Position numbers and translations under genes: made by a program. This document shows, one piece after another, positions 53,746-63,314 of a stretch of 64,000 nt of DNA (within the stretch, counting starts at the first letter, position 1; every line of letters starts with the position of its first letter). The DNA is from Ewingella allii. GTDB lineage: Bacteria; Pseudomonadota; Gammaproteobacteria; Enterobacterales; Enterobacteriaceae. Below the pieces are notes generated by a model. That model saw nothing but the letters and a program-made list of their open reading frames with translations. It ran no database searches and had not been told where the DNA came from. Location: positions 62,001 through 126,000 of the forward strand of contig NZ_JAWUDN010000009.1 of assembly GCF_044430645.1 (NCBI RefSeq), in the 5' to 3' direction.

Positions 53746-56028
53746 TTAGATTTTGCAGGCGCCGCTTTCACAATCGTCCGCAGCTTCGGCTTTCATGTCT
53801 TCCTGCACGTCGTCAGCACCGTCACGAGTGTTTTGGTAGTACAGGGTTTTCACGCCGAACTTATAGGCGGTCAGCAGGTCTTTCAGCAACTGTTTCATTG
53901 GCACCTTGCTGTTCGGGAAGCGCGCCGGGTCGTAGTTGGTGTTAGACGAAATCGCCTGGTCGATAAATTTCTGCATCAGACCCACCAATTGCAGGTAGCC
54001 GTCGTTGTTTGGCATATCCCACAGCAGCTCATACTGGTCTTTCAGGGTTTCGTACTCAGGAACAACCTGACGCAGAATCCCGTCTTTCGACGCTTTGATG
54101 CTGATGTGGCCGCGCGGTGGCTCAATGCCGTTGGTGGCGTTAGAGATTTGCGAAGAAGTCTCAGACGGCATCAGGGCAGACAGCGTGGAGTTACGCAGGC
54201 CGTGCTCTTTAATGTCTTTACGCAGCGCGTCCCAGTCTAAGTGCAGTGGCTCATCACAAATGGCATCGAGATCCTTTTTATAGGTATCGATAGGCATGAT
54301 GCCCTGTGCATAAGTGGTTTCATTGAACCACGGGCAAGCACCTTGCTCTTTCGCCAAGTTGTTAGAGGCTTTCAGCAGGTAGTACTGAATCGCTTCGAAG
54401 GTTTTGTGCGTCAGGTTGTTCGCACTGCCGTCGGAGTAGCGCACGCCGTTCTTCGCCAGATAGTATGCGAAGTTAATGACGCCAATACCCAGAGTACGGC
54501 GGCCCATCGCGCCACGGTTTGCGGCTTTGATTGGGTAATCTTGATAGTCGAGCAGGGCGTCGAGCGCACGAACCGCCAGCGTTGCCAGCTCTTCCAAATC
54601 GTCGAGGCTGTTAATAGCGCCGAGGTTGAAAGCAGACAGCGTACAGAGCGCGATTTCACCGTTTTCGTCGTTAACATCGTCCAGCGGCTTGGTTGGCAGG
54701 GCGATTTCCAGACACAGGTTAGACTGGCGAACTGGCGCGATAGCCGGGTCAAACGGGCTGTGGGTGTTGCAATGGTCAACGTGCTGAATGTAGATACGGC
54801 CAGTGGAGGCGCGCTCTTGCATCATCAGGGAGAACAGCTCAACGGCTTTCACTTTCTGCTTACGGATGCTCTCGTCTTGCTCGTATTTCTCGTACAGACG
54901 TTCGAATTCGTCTTGGTCTGCGAAGAACGCATCGTACAGGCCCGGGACATCAGACGGGCTGAACAGGGTGATGTCGCCGCCTTTCACCAAACGCTGATAC
55001 ATCAGTTTGTTGATCTGTACGCCGTAGTCCATGTGACGAACGCGGTTGCCTTCGACGCCACGGTTGTTTTTCAGCACTAACAGGCTTTCAACTTCCAAGT
55101 GCCACATTGGGTAGAACAGGGTGGCAGCACCACCACGCACGCCGCCCTGAGAGCAGGACTTCACCGCGGTCTGGAAGTGCTTATAGAAAGGAATACAGCC
55201 GGTGTGGAAAGCTTCACCGCCGCGAATTGGGCTACCCAGCGCGCGAATGCGGCCAGCGTTAATCCCAATACCTGCGCGCTGAGAAACGTATTTCACGATA
55301 GCGCTTGAGGTGGCGTTGATGGAGTCGAGGCTGTCGCCACATTCGATCAGCACGCAAGAGCTGAACTGGCGCGTAGGGGTACGCACGCCGGACATGATTG
55401 GCGTTGGCAGCGAGATTTTGAAGGTCGAAATGGCGTCATAGAAACGTTTAACGTAATCCAGACGGGTATCGCGCGGGTAGCCAGAGAACAGGCAGGCGGC
55501 GACCAGAATATAGAGGAACTGAGCACTTTCATAAATTTCGCCCGTCACGCGGTTTTGCGCCAGGTATTTACCTTCCAGCTGCTTCACCGCGGCATAGGAG
55601 AAATTCATATCACGCCAGTGGTCAATAAAACTGTCCATCTGCTCGAACTCTTCAGCCGTGTAGTCTTCCAGCAGATGTTTGTCATATTTACCCATATCGA
55701 CCATACGATTAACCTGATCGATAAGTTTTGGCGGCTCAAATTGGCCGTAAGCTTTTTTACGCAGGTGGAACACCGCCAGACGCGCAGCCAGATATTGATA
55801 ATCCGGGGCATCTTTAGAGATCAGGTCCGCAGCCGCTTTAATGATGGTTTCGTGGATGTCGCCGGTTTTAATCCCATCGTAAAACTGGATGTGGGAACGG
55901 AGTTCTACTTGCGAAACAGAGACGTTTTGAAGCCCTTCGGCAGCCCAGTCGATGACTCGGTGAATTTTATCAAGGTTGATGCGTTCTTTACGGCCATCGC
56001 GTTTAGTAACAAGAAGACTCTGATTCAT
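53746..56028 (-). CDS. nrdA: Ribonucleoside-diphosphate reductase 1, alpha subunit
   Basis: Class Ia large subunit that reduces ribonucleotides to deoxyribonucleotides, 760 residues. It has an N-terminal ATP-cone (residues 1-95, MNQSLLVTKRDGRKERINLDK), the catalytic barrel with FSSCVLIECGD and NLCLEIALPTKP, and the shuttle cysteines in the C-terminal CESGACKI. The ATP-cone implies dATP feedback inhibition. It is transcribed first, before nrdB, from the region holding NrdR and DnaA sites. Confidence 0.97.
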   Translation of the reverse strand: MNQSLLVTKRDGRKERINLDKIHRVIDWAAEGLQNVSVSQVELRSHIQFYDGIKTGDIHETIIKAAADLISKDAPDYQYLAARLAVFHLRKKAYGQFEPPKLIDQVNRMVDMGKYDKHLLEDYTAEEFEQMDSFIDHWRDMNFSYAAVKQLEGKYLAQNRVTGEIYESAQFLYILVAACLFSGYPRDTRLDYVKRFYDAISTFKISLPTPIMSGVRTPTRQFSSCVLIECGDSLDSINATSSAIVKYVSQRAGIGINAGRIRALGSPIRGGEAFHTGCIPFYKHFQTAVKSCSQGGVRGGAATLFYPMWHLEVESLLVLKNNRGVEGNRVRHMDYGVQINKLMYQRLVKGGDITLFSPSDVPGLYDAFFADQDEFERLYEKYEQDESIRKQKVKAVELFSLMMQERASTGRIYIQHVDHCNTHSPFDPAIAPVRQSNLCLEIALPTKPLDDVNDENGEIALCTLSAFNLGAINSLDDLEELATLAVRALDALLDYQDYPIKAANRGAMGRRTLGIGVINFAYYLAKNGVRYSDGSANNLTHKTFEAIQYYLLKASNNLAKEQGACPWFNETTYAQGIMPIDTYKKDLDAICDEPLHLDWDALRKDIKEHGLRNSTLSALMPSETSSQISNATNGIEPPRGHISIKASKDGILRQVVPEYETLKDQYELLWDMPNNDGYLQLVGLMQKFIDQAISSNTNYDPARFPNSKVPMKQLLKDLLTAYKFGVKTLYYQNTRDGADDVQEDMKAEAADDCESGACKI

Positions 56029-56094
56029 TAGGGGCTGTACCTTAGAGGTTTATAAAGGGCCTGACGAAACGCAGATTCCCAGCGAAATCTGTCT

Positions 56095-56142
56095 AATCTG
56101 CGCATTGTGTGCTGCTCAGGATATAAACACTATATATTGTGG
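56095..56142 (-). promoter_or_regulatory. NrdR box pair upstream of nrdA
   Basis: ACACTATATATTGTGG (56127-56142) matches the NrdR consensus (acaCwAtATaTwGtgt) at all but the last position. A weaker box at 56095-56110 ends in a perfect ATTGTGT. Their starts are 32 bp apart, the spacing typical of paired NrdR boxes. Confidence 0.7.
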
Positions 56143-56211
56143 GTTTGTTAATTTCTGATGACAAGATAGTGGTTGGATGTGCCTTTTGCAAGTGAACAAA
56201 ATGGCCATTTT

Positions 56212-56220
56212 TGTGGATAA
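56212..56220 (-). promoter_or_regulatory. DnaA box upstream of nrdA
   Basis: TGTGGATAA is the exact reverse complement of the DnaA box TTATCCACA. E. coli nrdA is known to be controlled by DnaA, so this location is meaningful. Confidence 0.65.
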
Positions 56221-56519
56221 GTTGGGGAGAATTTATCAGGGTGGGGCTGGAGTGTACGTGGTTGCTGGGGCGGTTAAACTGTCAATATCTACAATACGAT
56301 TTTCTTATATTTTTTGAAAACTTGATCGACTGCCGATTTCTTAAACATTAGAAAAAAACGCTATATTAGTGTTGCTAACTATTCTAAAAAAAGATGTAGC
56401 TAACAGACTTCTCGCCAAACTGCTAAAAACTAAGATTTTACTGTTTGTTACAAGCGCAGAATCTGGTTTAAAAACCATTTTCTGCGCGTTAATACCAGCA
56501 TCAGGGCTAAACCTGTGCT
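56221..56519. other. Non-coding region between nrdA promoter and ubiG
   Basis: About 300 AT-rich bases without a credible gene. A hairpin GCGCAGAA (56454-56461)/TTCTGCGC (56480-56487), with an inner TGGTTT/AAACCA stem, lies 33 bp past the ubiG stop and may shape its mRNA end; no T-run follows on the minus strand. Confidence 0.5.
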
Positions 56520-57257
56520 TTATTTTTTCTCATCGGCCAGGGCTTGTGTGTGAATCATGTAGTTCACATCAACGTTTTTGCCGAGTTTGAAATGATCGGT
56601 CAATGGGTTGTAGTGCAGGCCCATGATGCCGCGCTCGACCAAATCAGTGCGGTCAACCATCGCCAGTAGCTCGGACGGTTTGATGAATTTTTTGATGTCG
56701 TGCGTGCCTTTTGGAACCATTTTCAGAACGTATTCGGCACCAAAAATAGCCATTAACCAGGCTTTGTTGTTGCGGTTGATGGTGGAGAAGAACACGTGGC
56801 CGCCCGGCTTAACCAGACGCGCACAGGCAGCCACTACCGAGGCCGGATCCGGGACGTGCTCGAGCATCTCCATGCAGGTCACCACATCATACTTTTGTGG
56901 GTTGGCTTCGGCGTGGGCTTCTACCGTTTCCTGAACATAACTGACATTGACGCCGCTCTCTAACGCGTGCAAACGGGCCACCTGCAGAGGCTCACCGCCC
57001 ATATCCAGACCCGTTACATGCGCACCCGCGACGGCCATGCTTTCACTCAGGATGCCGCCGCCACAGCCGACGTCGAGGACGTTTTTCTCAAACAGGCCGT
57101 CGGCGCGTTCGAGGATATAGTTAAGGCGCAGTGGGTTAATGCGATGCAGCGGCTTGAATTCGCCTTCCAAATCCCACCAGCGCGAAGCCACGGCTTCAAA
57201 CTTGGCGATTTCGTCGTGGTCGATATTCTGCGTGTTATTAGTCGATGCTGTATTCAT
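56520..57257 (-). CDS. ubiG: Ubiquinone O-methyltransferase UbiG
   Basis: S-adenosylmethionine-dependent methyltransferase that performs both O-methylations in ubiquinone synthesis. It has 245 residues with the SAM motif VLDVGCGGGILSE (near 60-72) and the post-motif MEMLEHVPDPA (near 130-140). It is divergent from gyrA across 281 bp, the standard arrangement. Confidence 0.96.
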   Translation of the reverse strand: MNTASTNNTQNIDHDEIAKFEAVASRWWDLEGEFKPLHRINPLRLNYILERADGLFEKNVLDVGCGGGILSESMAVAGAHVTGLDMGGEPLQVARLHALESGVNVSYVQETVEAHAEANPQKYDVVTCMEMLEHVPDPASVVAACARLVKPGGHVFFSTINRNNKAWLMAIFGAEYVLKMVPKGTHDIKKFIKPSELLAMVDRTDLVERGIMGLHYNPLTDHFKLGKNVDVNYMIHTQALADEKK

Positions 57258-57449
57258 GAGCGTGATGAACTCCCTATAGCTTGATAGGGCGGATTATACA
57301 TATTCCTCACCCGAGGTTCAGTTTTGTCTGTGTGGCGAATCTTTGCGCGAAATGCTGGCGTTTGCCGTGCAAAGAAGAGGGAGCAGCGCCAAAGGTTTGA
57401 ATCAGGCCGACAATTTGGATTTAAAATAGCGCGAAATAGGGAGGTTCTT

Positions 57450-57478
57450 TTCCACAGATCTCAGCTTTGTGGTATAGT
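57450..57478 (+). promoter_or_regulatory. Predicted gyrA promoter
   Basis: A -10 element TATAGT (57473-57478) preceded by TGTGG, which resembles an extended -10. It is 17 bp from a weak -35 TTCCAC (57450-57455) and about 60 bp upstream of gyrA. A weak -35 is in keeping with a supercoiling-sensitive gyrase promoter. Confidence 0.5.
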
Positions 57479-57538
57479 TTTACACCTTTGCCTATACAGG
57501 CACCGGCAATGAATAATCAGTAGAGGGATAGCAGCTCC

Positions 57539-60208
57539 ATGAGCGACCTTGCCAGAGAAATCACACCGATAAACATCGAAGAAGAGTTGAAAAACTCTTA
57601 CCTGGATTACGCCATGTCCGTTATCGTCGGGCGTGCGTTGCCAGATGTGCGCGATGGTTTGAAACCGGTGCACCGCCGCGTACTTTTCGCAATGAACGTT
57701 CTGGGTAACGACTGGAATAAAGCCTATAAGAAATCGGCCCGTGTGGTCGGTGACGTTATCGGTAAATATCACCCACATGGTGATACCGCGGTCTATGACA
57801 CCATCGTTCGTATGGCTCAGCCTTTTTCACTTCGCTATATGCTGGTGGACGGGCAGGGTAACTTTGGTTCGGTAGACGGCGACTCCGCTGCAGCCATGCG
57901 TTATACCGAAATTCGCATGTCAAAAATTGCCCACGAACTGTTGGCAGACCTTGAAAAAGAAACCGTCGACTTCGTGCCGAACTACGATGGCACCGAGCAA
58001 ATCCCTGCGGTCATGCCGACGCGTATCCCTAACCTGTTGGTTAACGGTGCGTCAGGTATCGCAGTAGGTATGGCGACCAATATCCCGCCACATAACCTCA
58101 CCGAGGTTATCAACGGCTGTCTGGCGTATATCGACGATGAAAACATCAGCATTGAAGGGCTGATGGAACACATCCCAGGGCCTGACTTCCCTACCGCCGC
58201 CATCATCAATGGTCGCCGTGGTATTGAAGAAGCCTATCGCACCGGCCGTGGCAAGATCCTAATTCGTGCCCGCGCGGAAGTGGAAGCTGACGCCAAAACC
58301 GGTCGTGAAACCATCATCGTTCACGAGATCCCTTATCAGGTGAACAAAGCCCGTCTGATCGAAAAGATCGCCGAGCTGGTGAAGGAAAAACGTCTTGAAG
58401 GTATCAGTGCACTGCGCGACGAGTCTGACAAAGACGGCATGCGCATTGTGATTGAAATCAAACGCGATTCGGTCGGTGAAGTGGTTCTGAACAACCTCTA
58501 CTCTCTGACGCAGCTGCAGACTTCTTTCGGTATCAACATGGTTGCTCTGCATCAGGGCCAGCCAAAGATTCTGGGCCTGAAAGAGATCCTGTCCGCGTTT
58601 GTGCGCCACCGCCGCGAAGTGGTGACGCGCCGTACCATTTTCGAACTGCGCAAAGCGCGTGACCGTGCTCATATCCTCGAAGCACTGGCCATCGCTCTGG
58701 CTAACATCGATCCTATCATTGAACTGATCCGCGCAGCCCAGTCTCCTGCGGAAGCCAAAGCCGGATTGATTGCCCGTTCATGGGATCTGGGTAACGTCGC
58801 AGCGATGCTGGCAAGTGCCGGTGACGACGCGGCGCGCCCTGAGTGGCTGGAGCCAGAATTTGGTATTCACGACGGGAAATACTTCCTGACCGAGCAGCAA
58901 GCCCAAGCCATTCTGGATCTGCGTTTGCAGAAACTGACCGGCCTTGAGCACGAAAAACTGCTGGATGAATACAAAGACTTGCTGACGCAAATCGCGGAAC
59001 TGATTCTGATTCTGGAAAATCCAGATCGCTTGATGGAAGTTATCCGTGAAGAGCTGGAAGCGATTCGTGACCAGTACAACGATCCGCGTCGTACTGAAAT
59101 CACCGCCAATACCTCCGACATCAACATCGAAGACCTGATCAATCAGGAAGACGTTGTAGTGACGCTGTCGCATCAGGGCTATGTGAAGTACCAGCCTCTG
59201 ACCGACTACGAAGCGCAACGCCGCGGTGGTAAAGGTAAGTCTGCTGCACGTATTAAAGAAGAAGATTTCATCGACCGCCTGCTGGTCGCCAATACGCACG
59301 ACACGATCCTGATGTTCTCCAGCCGTGGTCGTCTGTACTGGATGAAAGTGTACCAATTGCCAGAAGCCAGCCGTGGTGCGCGTGGTCGTCCAATCGTCAA
59401 CTTGTTGCCGCTTGAGCCGAACGAGCGCATTACCGCCATCCTTCCAGTGCGCGAGTACGAAGAAGGGCGTCACGTGTTCATGGCAACTGCCAGCGGTACC
59501 GTGAAGAAAACTGCTTTGACTGATTTCAGCCGCCCACGCAGCGCTGGCATCATCGCCATCAACCTTAACGAGGGTGATGAGCTGATTGGTGTTGACCTGA
59601 CTGACGGTAAAGATGAAGTCATGCTGTTCTCTGCGGCTGGTAAAGTGGTGCGCTTCTCTGAAGAAGCCGTGCGTAAGATGGGCCGTACCGCGACCGGTGT
59701 TCGCGGTATTCGTCTGGGCGAAGGTGATAGCGTTGTTTCCCTGATCATTCCACGCGGCGACGGTTGTATCCTGACCGTAACGCAGAATGGTTTCGGTAAG
59801 CGTACCGAGTCTGCTCAGTACCCAACTAAGTCTCGTGCAACACAGGGCGTTATCTCCATCAAAGTGAGCGAGCGTAATGGTCCAGTGGTTGGCGCGATTC
59901 AGGTTGATGAAGCGGACCAGATCATGATGATCACCGATGCAGGCACGCTGGTGCGTACTCGCGTTTCTGAAGTGAGTACCGTAGGCCGTAACACCCAGGG
60001 TGTGACGCTTATCCGTACCGCAGAAGATGAGAACGTGGTTGGTCTGCAACGCGTTGCCGAGCCAGTTGAAGACGAAGAGTTGGATGGCGTAGCAACGGTT
60101 GAAGGTGAGCTGGAAGCTGCTCAGGAAGCTGAATTGCCAGATGAAACAGAATCGGACGACGAAGCTGTCGAAGATGATGCTGACGACGAAGACGCTGAAA
60201 AAGAGTAA
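57539..60208 (+). CDS. gyrA: DNA gyrase subunit A
   Basis: Breaks and rejoins DNA to introduce negative supercoils with GyrB. It has 889 residues. The catalytic tyrosine is Tyr122 (AAMRYTEIR). The quinolone-resistance-determining region reads GDTAVYD (81-87), so residue 83 is Thr, where E. coli has Ser, and Asp87 is conserved. The C-terminal beta-pinwheel (about 535-840) includes the GyrA box QRRGGKG near 560, and the acidic tail (about 845-889) is long. It ends in a strong terminator. Confidence 0.98.
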   Translation: MSDLAREITPINIEEELKNSYLDYAMSVIVGRALPDVRDGLKPVHRRVLFAMNVLGNDWNKAYKKSARVVGDVIGKYHPHGDTAVYDTIVRMAQPFSLRYMLVDGQGNFGSVDGDSAAAMRYTEIRMSKIAHELLADLEKETVDFVPNYDGTEQIPAVMPTRIPNLLVNGASGIAVGMATNIPPHNLTEVINGCLAYIDDENISIEGLMEHIPGPDFPTAAIINGRRGIEEAYRTGRGKILIRARAEVEADAKTGRETIIVHEIPYQVNKARLIEKIAELVKEKRLEGISALRDESDKDGMRIVIEIKRDSVGEVVLNNLYSLTQLQTSFGINMVALHQGQPKILGLKEILSAFVRHRREVVTRRTIFELRKARDRAHILEALAIALANIDPIIELIRAAQSPAEAKAGLIARSWDLGNVAAMLASAGDDAARPEWLEPEFGIHDGKYFLTEQQAQAILDLRLQKLTGLEHEKLLDEYKDLLTQIAELILILENPDRLMEVIREELEAIRDQYNDPRRTEITANTSDINIEDLINQEDVVVTLSHQGYVKYQPLTDYEAQRRGGKGKSAARIKEEDFIDRLLVANTHDTILMFSSRGRLYWMKVYQLPEASRGARGRPIVNLLPLEPNERITAILPVREYEEGRHVFMATASGTVKKTALTDFSRPRSAGIIAINLNEGDELIGVDLTDGKDEVMLFSAAGKVVRFSEEAVRKMGRTATGVRGIRLGEGDSVVSLIIPRGDGCILTVTQNGFGKRTESAQYPTKSRATQGVISIKVSERNGPVVGAIQVDEADQIMMITDAGTLVRTRVSEVSTVGRNTQGVTLIRTAEDENVVGLQRVAEPVEDEELDGVATVEGELEAAQEAELPDETESDDEAVEDDADDEDAEKE

Positions 60209-60233
60209 GTTTCAGTCGCTTTGAAACGCACAG

Positions 60234-60268
60234 AAGGGCACATCCTATTTAGGTTGTGCCCTTTTTAG
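60234..60268 (+). terminator. Terminator of gyrA
   Basis: AAGGGCACA and TGTGCCCTT arms around a short loop, followed by a T-run, 25 bp after the gyrA stop. Confidence 0.92.
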
Positions 60269-60341
60269 TCTCTGCGACAATAGTGTATTCTAACTGTCGT
60301 TTTCCGCCCTGTGGTGACTCCGCAATGTCGATGGTAGTCCT

Positions 60342-63215
60342 TTGAAATATTTAACCTCTTTTAGAACAACGCTGCGCATCTCCCGTTACCTGTTCAGGGT
60401 ATTGGCGTTTATGCTGTGGTCGCTGGGCGCGTTGCTGACGACATTCTATGTCCTGAATATTTTCCACAACAAAGAGTCGGAAATCCGTGATGAGGACAAT
60501 CTCAATTACGATCAGGCGCAGAGTTACATTAAGAATTCCGCAGATATTATGCGGGATGTTAAATACATGGCCGAAAAGCGCCTTAGTGATTCGATGAACG
60601 GCCTCGACATCATCAACGGTGTCATTACCAGTAAGAATATTCAGCCAACTTATCATCCACTCTATTCAGAATCTGATTGCAGCCAGCTTAACGATAGCTA
60701 CCGCAATTCGCTCAATTCACTCGGTAACATGATCCATTATTGGAAAGACAATTTTTCCGATGCTTACGATCTCAACCGGGTGTTCTTCATCGGTGGCGAA
60801 AGCCTGTGTATGGTCGATTTCGGCCTCAACAGCCAACCCATTGAACGCGACAACAGCAACGTTCTGAAATCGCTGCATGAGAAAATCCTCAAGTACCGTA
60901 ATGGTAAGAATCAGGATAAAGAGAACAGCCTGTACTGGGTTTCACCCGGCCCGAATAAAGATTTGGGCTATCTCTATGTTTTGACGCCTATTTATGTCGG
61001 AAACAAGCTGGAAGCGCTGATGGGCATCCAGCAGACGCTGCGCCAGGAAGATATGGTGACACCATCATCGTTGCACACGGGGGTGACGATCCTCAATGCC
61101 GATAACGAACCTTTGCTCAGTTTCTCTGAGGGCGGGCGCAATCCTTCGATCCTGGGCGGATTCCCGTCAGAGTCGACCTATTTCGGCTACATGAATGGCT
61201 ATAACGATTTGGTTTATAAGAAGTCCTTATCGCCGTCGAGCCTCAGCGTGGTCTATTCATTGCCGTTTAACACGGTCATTGAACGCTTTAAAATTCTTAT
61301 TTTTAACGCCGTTCTGCTGAATATTTTCTCTGCCTTGCTGCTGTTTATTCTGGCATGGGTTTTCGAGCGGAAAATCTTCCTGCCCGCTGAGCAGAACGCC
61401 TTCCGCCTTGAAGAGCACGAGCAGTTTAACCACAAGATAGTGGCGTCTGCGCCGGTGGGGATTTCCATTCTGCGTATCAGCGATGGCGTGAATATCCTGA
61501 GTAACGAGCTGGCGCATAACTACATCAACATGCTGACGGCGGAAGACCGCCAGCGCATCACGCGGATTATTTGTGACCAGCAGGTCAACTTTGTCGATGT
61601 CATCACCAAAGACAATAACAACATTCAGCTGAGCTTTGTGCATTCGCGCTACCGCAATGAAGACGTGGCAATTTGCGTGCTGATCGACGTCAGTGCGCGC
61701 GTCAGAATGGAAGAGTCATTGCAGGAGATGGCTAACGCCGCCGAGCAGGCCAGCCAGTCTAAATCCATGTTCTTGGCAACCGTCAGCCACGAGTTACGTA
61801 CGCCGCTCTACGGCATCATAGGTAATCTCGATTTGCTGCAAACTCAGGGCTTGCCGCAGGGGGTTGACCGTCTGGTGACGGCGATGAATAACTCGTCGGC
61901 ACTGCTGCTGAAAATCATCAGCGATATCCTCGATTTCTCAAAGATTGAGTCTGAGCAGCTGAAAATCGAGCCGCAGGAGTTCTCCTGCCGAGAAGTCATC
62001 ACCCATATCGCTGGTAACTATCTGCCGTTGGTGGTGAAGAAGCATCTTGGGCTGTACTGCTTTATCGAGCATAACGTGCCGATGTCGTTCTTGGGCGACC
62101 CAGTGCGCTTGCAGCAAGTGCTGTCGAACATCCTTAATAATGCGATTAAATTCACCGATACGGGCTGTATCGTGCTGCATGCGCGCACCTGTGGTAACTA
62201 TATGGAGTTCCAGGTTCGCGACACCGGCTGTGGTATTCCTGAGCGCGAAATCACCCGTCTGTTTGACCCATTCTTCCAGGTGGGCAGCGGCGTGCAGCGT
62301 CACTTCCAGGGTACCGGGCTGGGGCTGGCTATCTGTGAGAAGCTGATTAATCTGATGGATGGCGATATCTCGGTAGACTCTGCGCCAGGGCTGGGTAGCC
62401 AGTTCACCGTGCGAATTCCGCTGTATAACGCCACTTTCCCATGTGAAAAGCCGCTTGATGCGTGGCAGGGTAAAAACCTGTGGCTGGAAATCCGTAACGC
62501 GCACCTCGAAAGCTACCTGACCCAGCTGTTGCGCCATCAAGGAGCAAATGTCCAGCGCTGGCAGCCTGACTGCATTCTTCAGGCTGAAGACGTGCTCATC
62601 ACTGATACCCTGTTGATGTACAACGGCGAGCTGGCCGCGCAGATTGAATTTAGCATCGACCATATCGGACTGCCGCTGGAAACGCGCCCGGGCTACTGGG
62701 TGCACAGCACCTCGACGCCGCTGGAAGTGACGGCGTTGCTCAACCGGATTTATCAGTTGGAAGATGAGTCGGAAGAGGGCGGGTTGAACCTGCCAGCTTT
62801 GGGCGCGCTGACTACCCAAGACAACAGCGATATCAACCTGCTGGTGGTCGATGACCATCCGATCAACCGCCGTTTGCTGGCCGATCAGCTCAGTTCTATG
62901 GGTTATCAGGTGGTCACCGCCAATGACGGTCTGGATGCGCTGGATGCGATGAACGTCCACCAAATTGATATCGTGCTTAGCGACGTTAACATGCCGAAGC
63001 TGGACGGTTATGGCCTGACGCAGAAACTACGCGAGCTGGGTTACACCTTGCCGGTGATTGGCGTGACGGCCAATGCCTTGGCCGAGCAGCGCCAGCGCTG
63101 TCTGGAGGCTGGGATGGATAACTGCCTGTCGAAGCCTGTTACGCTGGAAACCCTGCGCGATACGCTGGCTTACTACAGCAAATCGGTACGCCGACTGCGT
63201 GACACTAAGGTCTAG
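60342..63215 (+). CDS. rcsC: Hybrid sensor histidine kinase RcsC
   Basis: Inner-membrane kinase of the Rcs envelope-stress phosphorelay. It has 957 residues with a TTG start giving the canonical MKYLTSFRTTLR. Two membrane helices (about 18-42 and 312-335) flank a periplasmic sensor, followed by a PAS/ABL-type region. The phospho-accepting His483 is in TVSHELRTPLYG, ATPase N/G motifs are near 590-680 (NNAIKFTDTG, DTGCGIPE, GTGLGLAICEKL), and the C-terminal receiver carries Asp881 in LSDVNMP. It passes phosphate through RcsD to RcsB, and is convergent with rcsB. Confidence 0.96.
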   Translation: MKYLTSFRTTLRISRYLFRVLAFMLWSLGALLTTFYVLNIFHNKESEIRDEDNLNYDQAQSYIKNSADIMRDVKYMAEKRLSDSMNGLDIINGVITSKNIQPTYHPLYSESDCSQLNDSYRNSLNSLGNMIHYWKDNFSDAYDLNRVFFIGGESLCMVDFGLNSQPIERDNSNVLKSLHEKILKYRNGKNQDKENSLYWVSPGPNKDLGYLYVLTPIYVGNKLEALMGIQQTLRQEDMVTPSSLHTGVTILNADNEPLLSFSEGGRNPSILGGFPSESTYFGYMNGYNDLVYKKSLSPSSLSVVYSLPFNTVIERFKILIFNAVLLNIFSALLLFILAWVFERKIFLPAEQNAFRLEEHEQFNHKIVASAPVGISILRISDGVNILSNELAHNYINMLTAEDRQRITRIICDQQVNFVDVITKDNNNIQLSFVHSRYRNEDVAICVLIDVSARVRMEESLQEMANAAEQASQSKSMFLATVSHELRTPLYGIIGNLDLLQTQGLPQGVDRLVTAMNNSSALLLKIISDILDFSKIESEQLKIEPQEFSCREVITHIAGNYLPLVVKKHLGLYCFIEHNVPMSFLGDPVRLQQVLSNILNNAIKFTDTGCIVLHARTCGNYMEFQVRDTGCGIPEREITRLFDPFFQVGSGVQRHFQGTGLGLAICEKLINLMDGDISVDSAPGLGSQFTVRIPLYNATFPCEKPLDAWQGKNLWLEIRNAHLESYLTQLLRHQGANVQRWQPDCILQAEDVLITDTLLMYNGELAAQIEFSIDHIGLPLETRPGYWVHSTSTPLEVTALLNRIYQLEDESEEGGLNLPALGALTTQDNSDINLLVVDDHPINRRLLADQLSSMGYQVVTANDGLDALDAMNVHQIDIVLSDVNMPKLDGYGLTQKLRELGYTLPVIGVTANALAEQRQRCLEAGMDNCLSKPVTLETLRDTLAYYSKSVRRLRDTKV

Positions 63216-63254
63216 CTACCCGCGCGGGCACCACGAAAGTGGTAAAACAGGCAT

Positions 63255-63283
63255 TAAAAAAGGCACCTCAAGGGTGCCTTTTT
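63255..63283. terminator. Bidirectional terminator between rcsC and rcsB
   Basis: AAAAAAGGCACC and GGTGCCTTTTT around TCAAG, suiting both convergent genes. Confidence 0.93.
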
Positions 63284-63314
63284 CGTGCGTAGAGCCTGTA
63301 ATTACTGATTGAAC

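Noticed and set aside
58778..60049. A 423-codon open frame antisense to gyrA
   Set aside because: It runs opposite to the intact, well-conserved gyrA coding frame and has no recognisable domain; long antisense frames are common in GC-biased codon usage.
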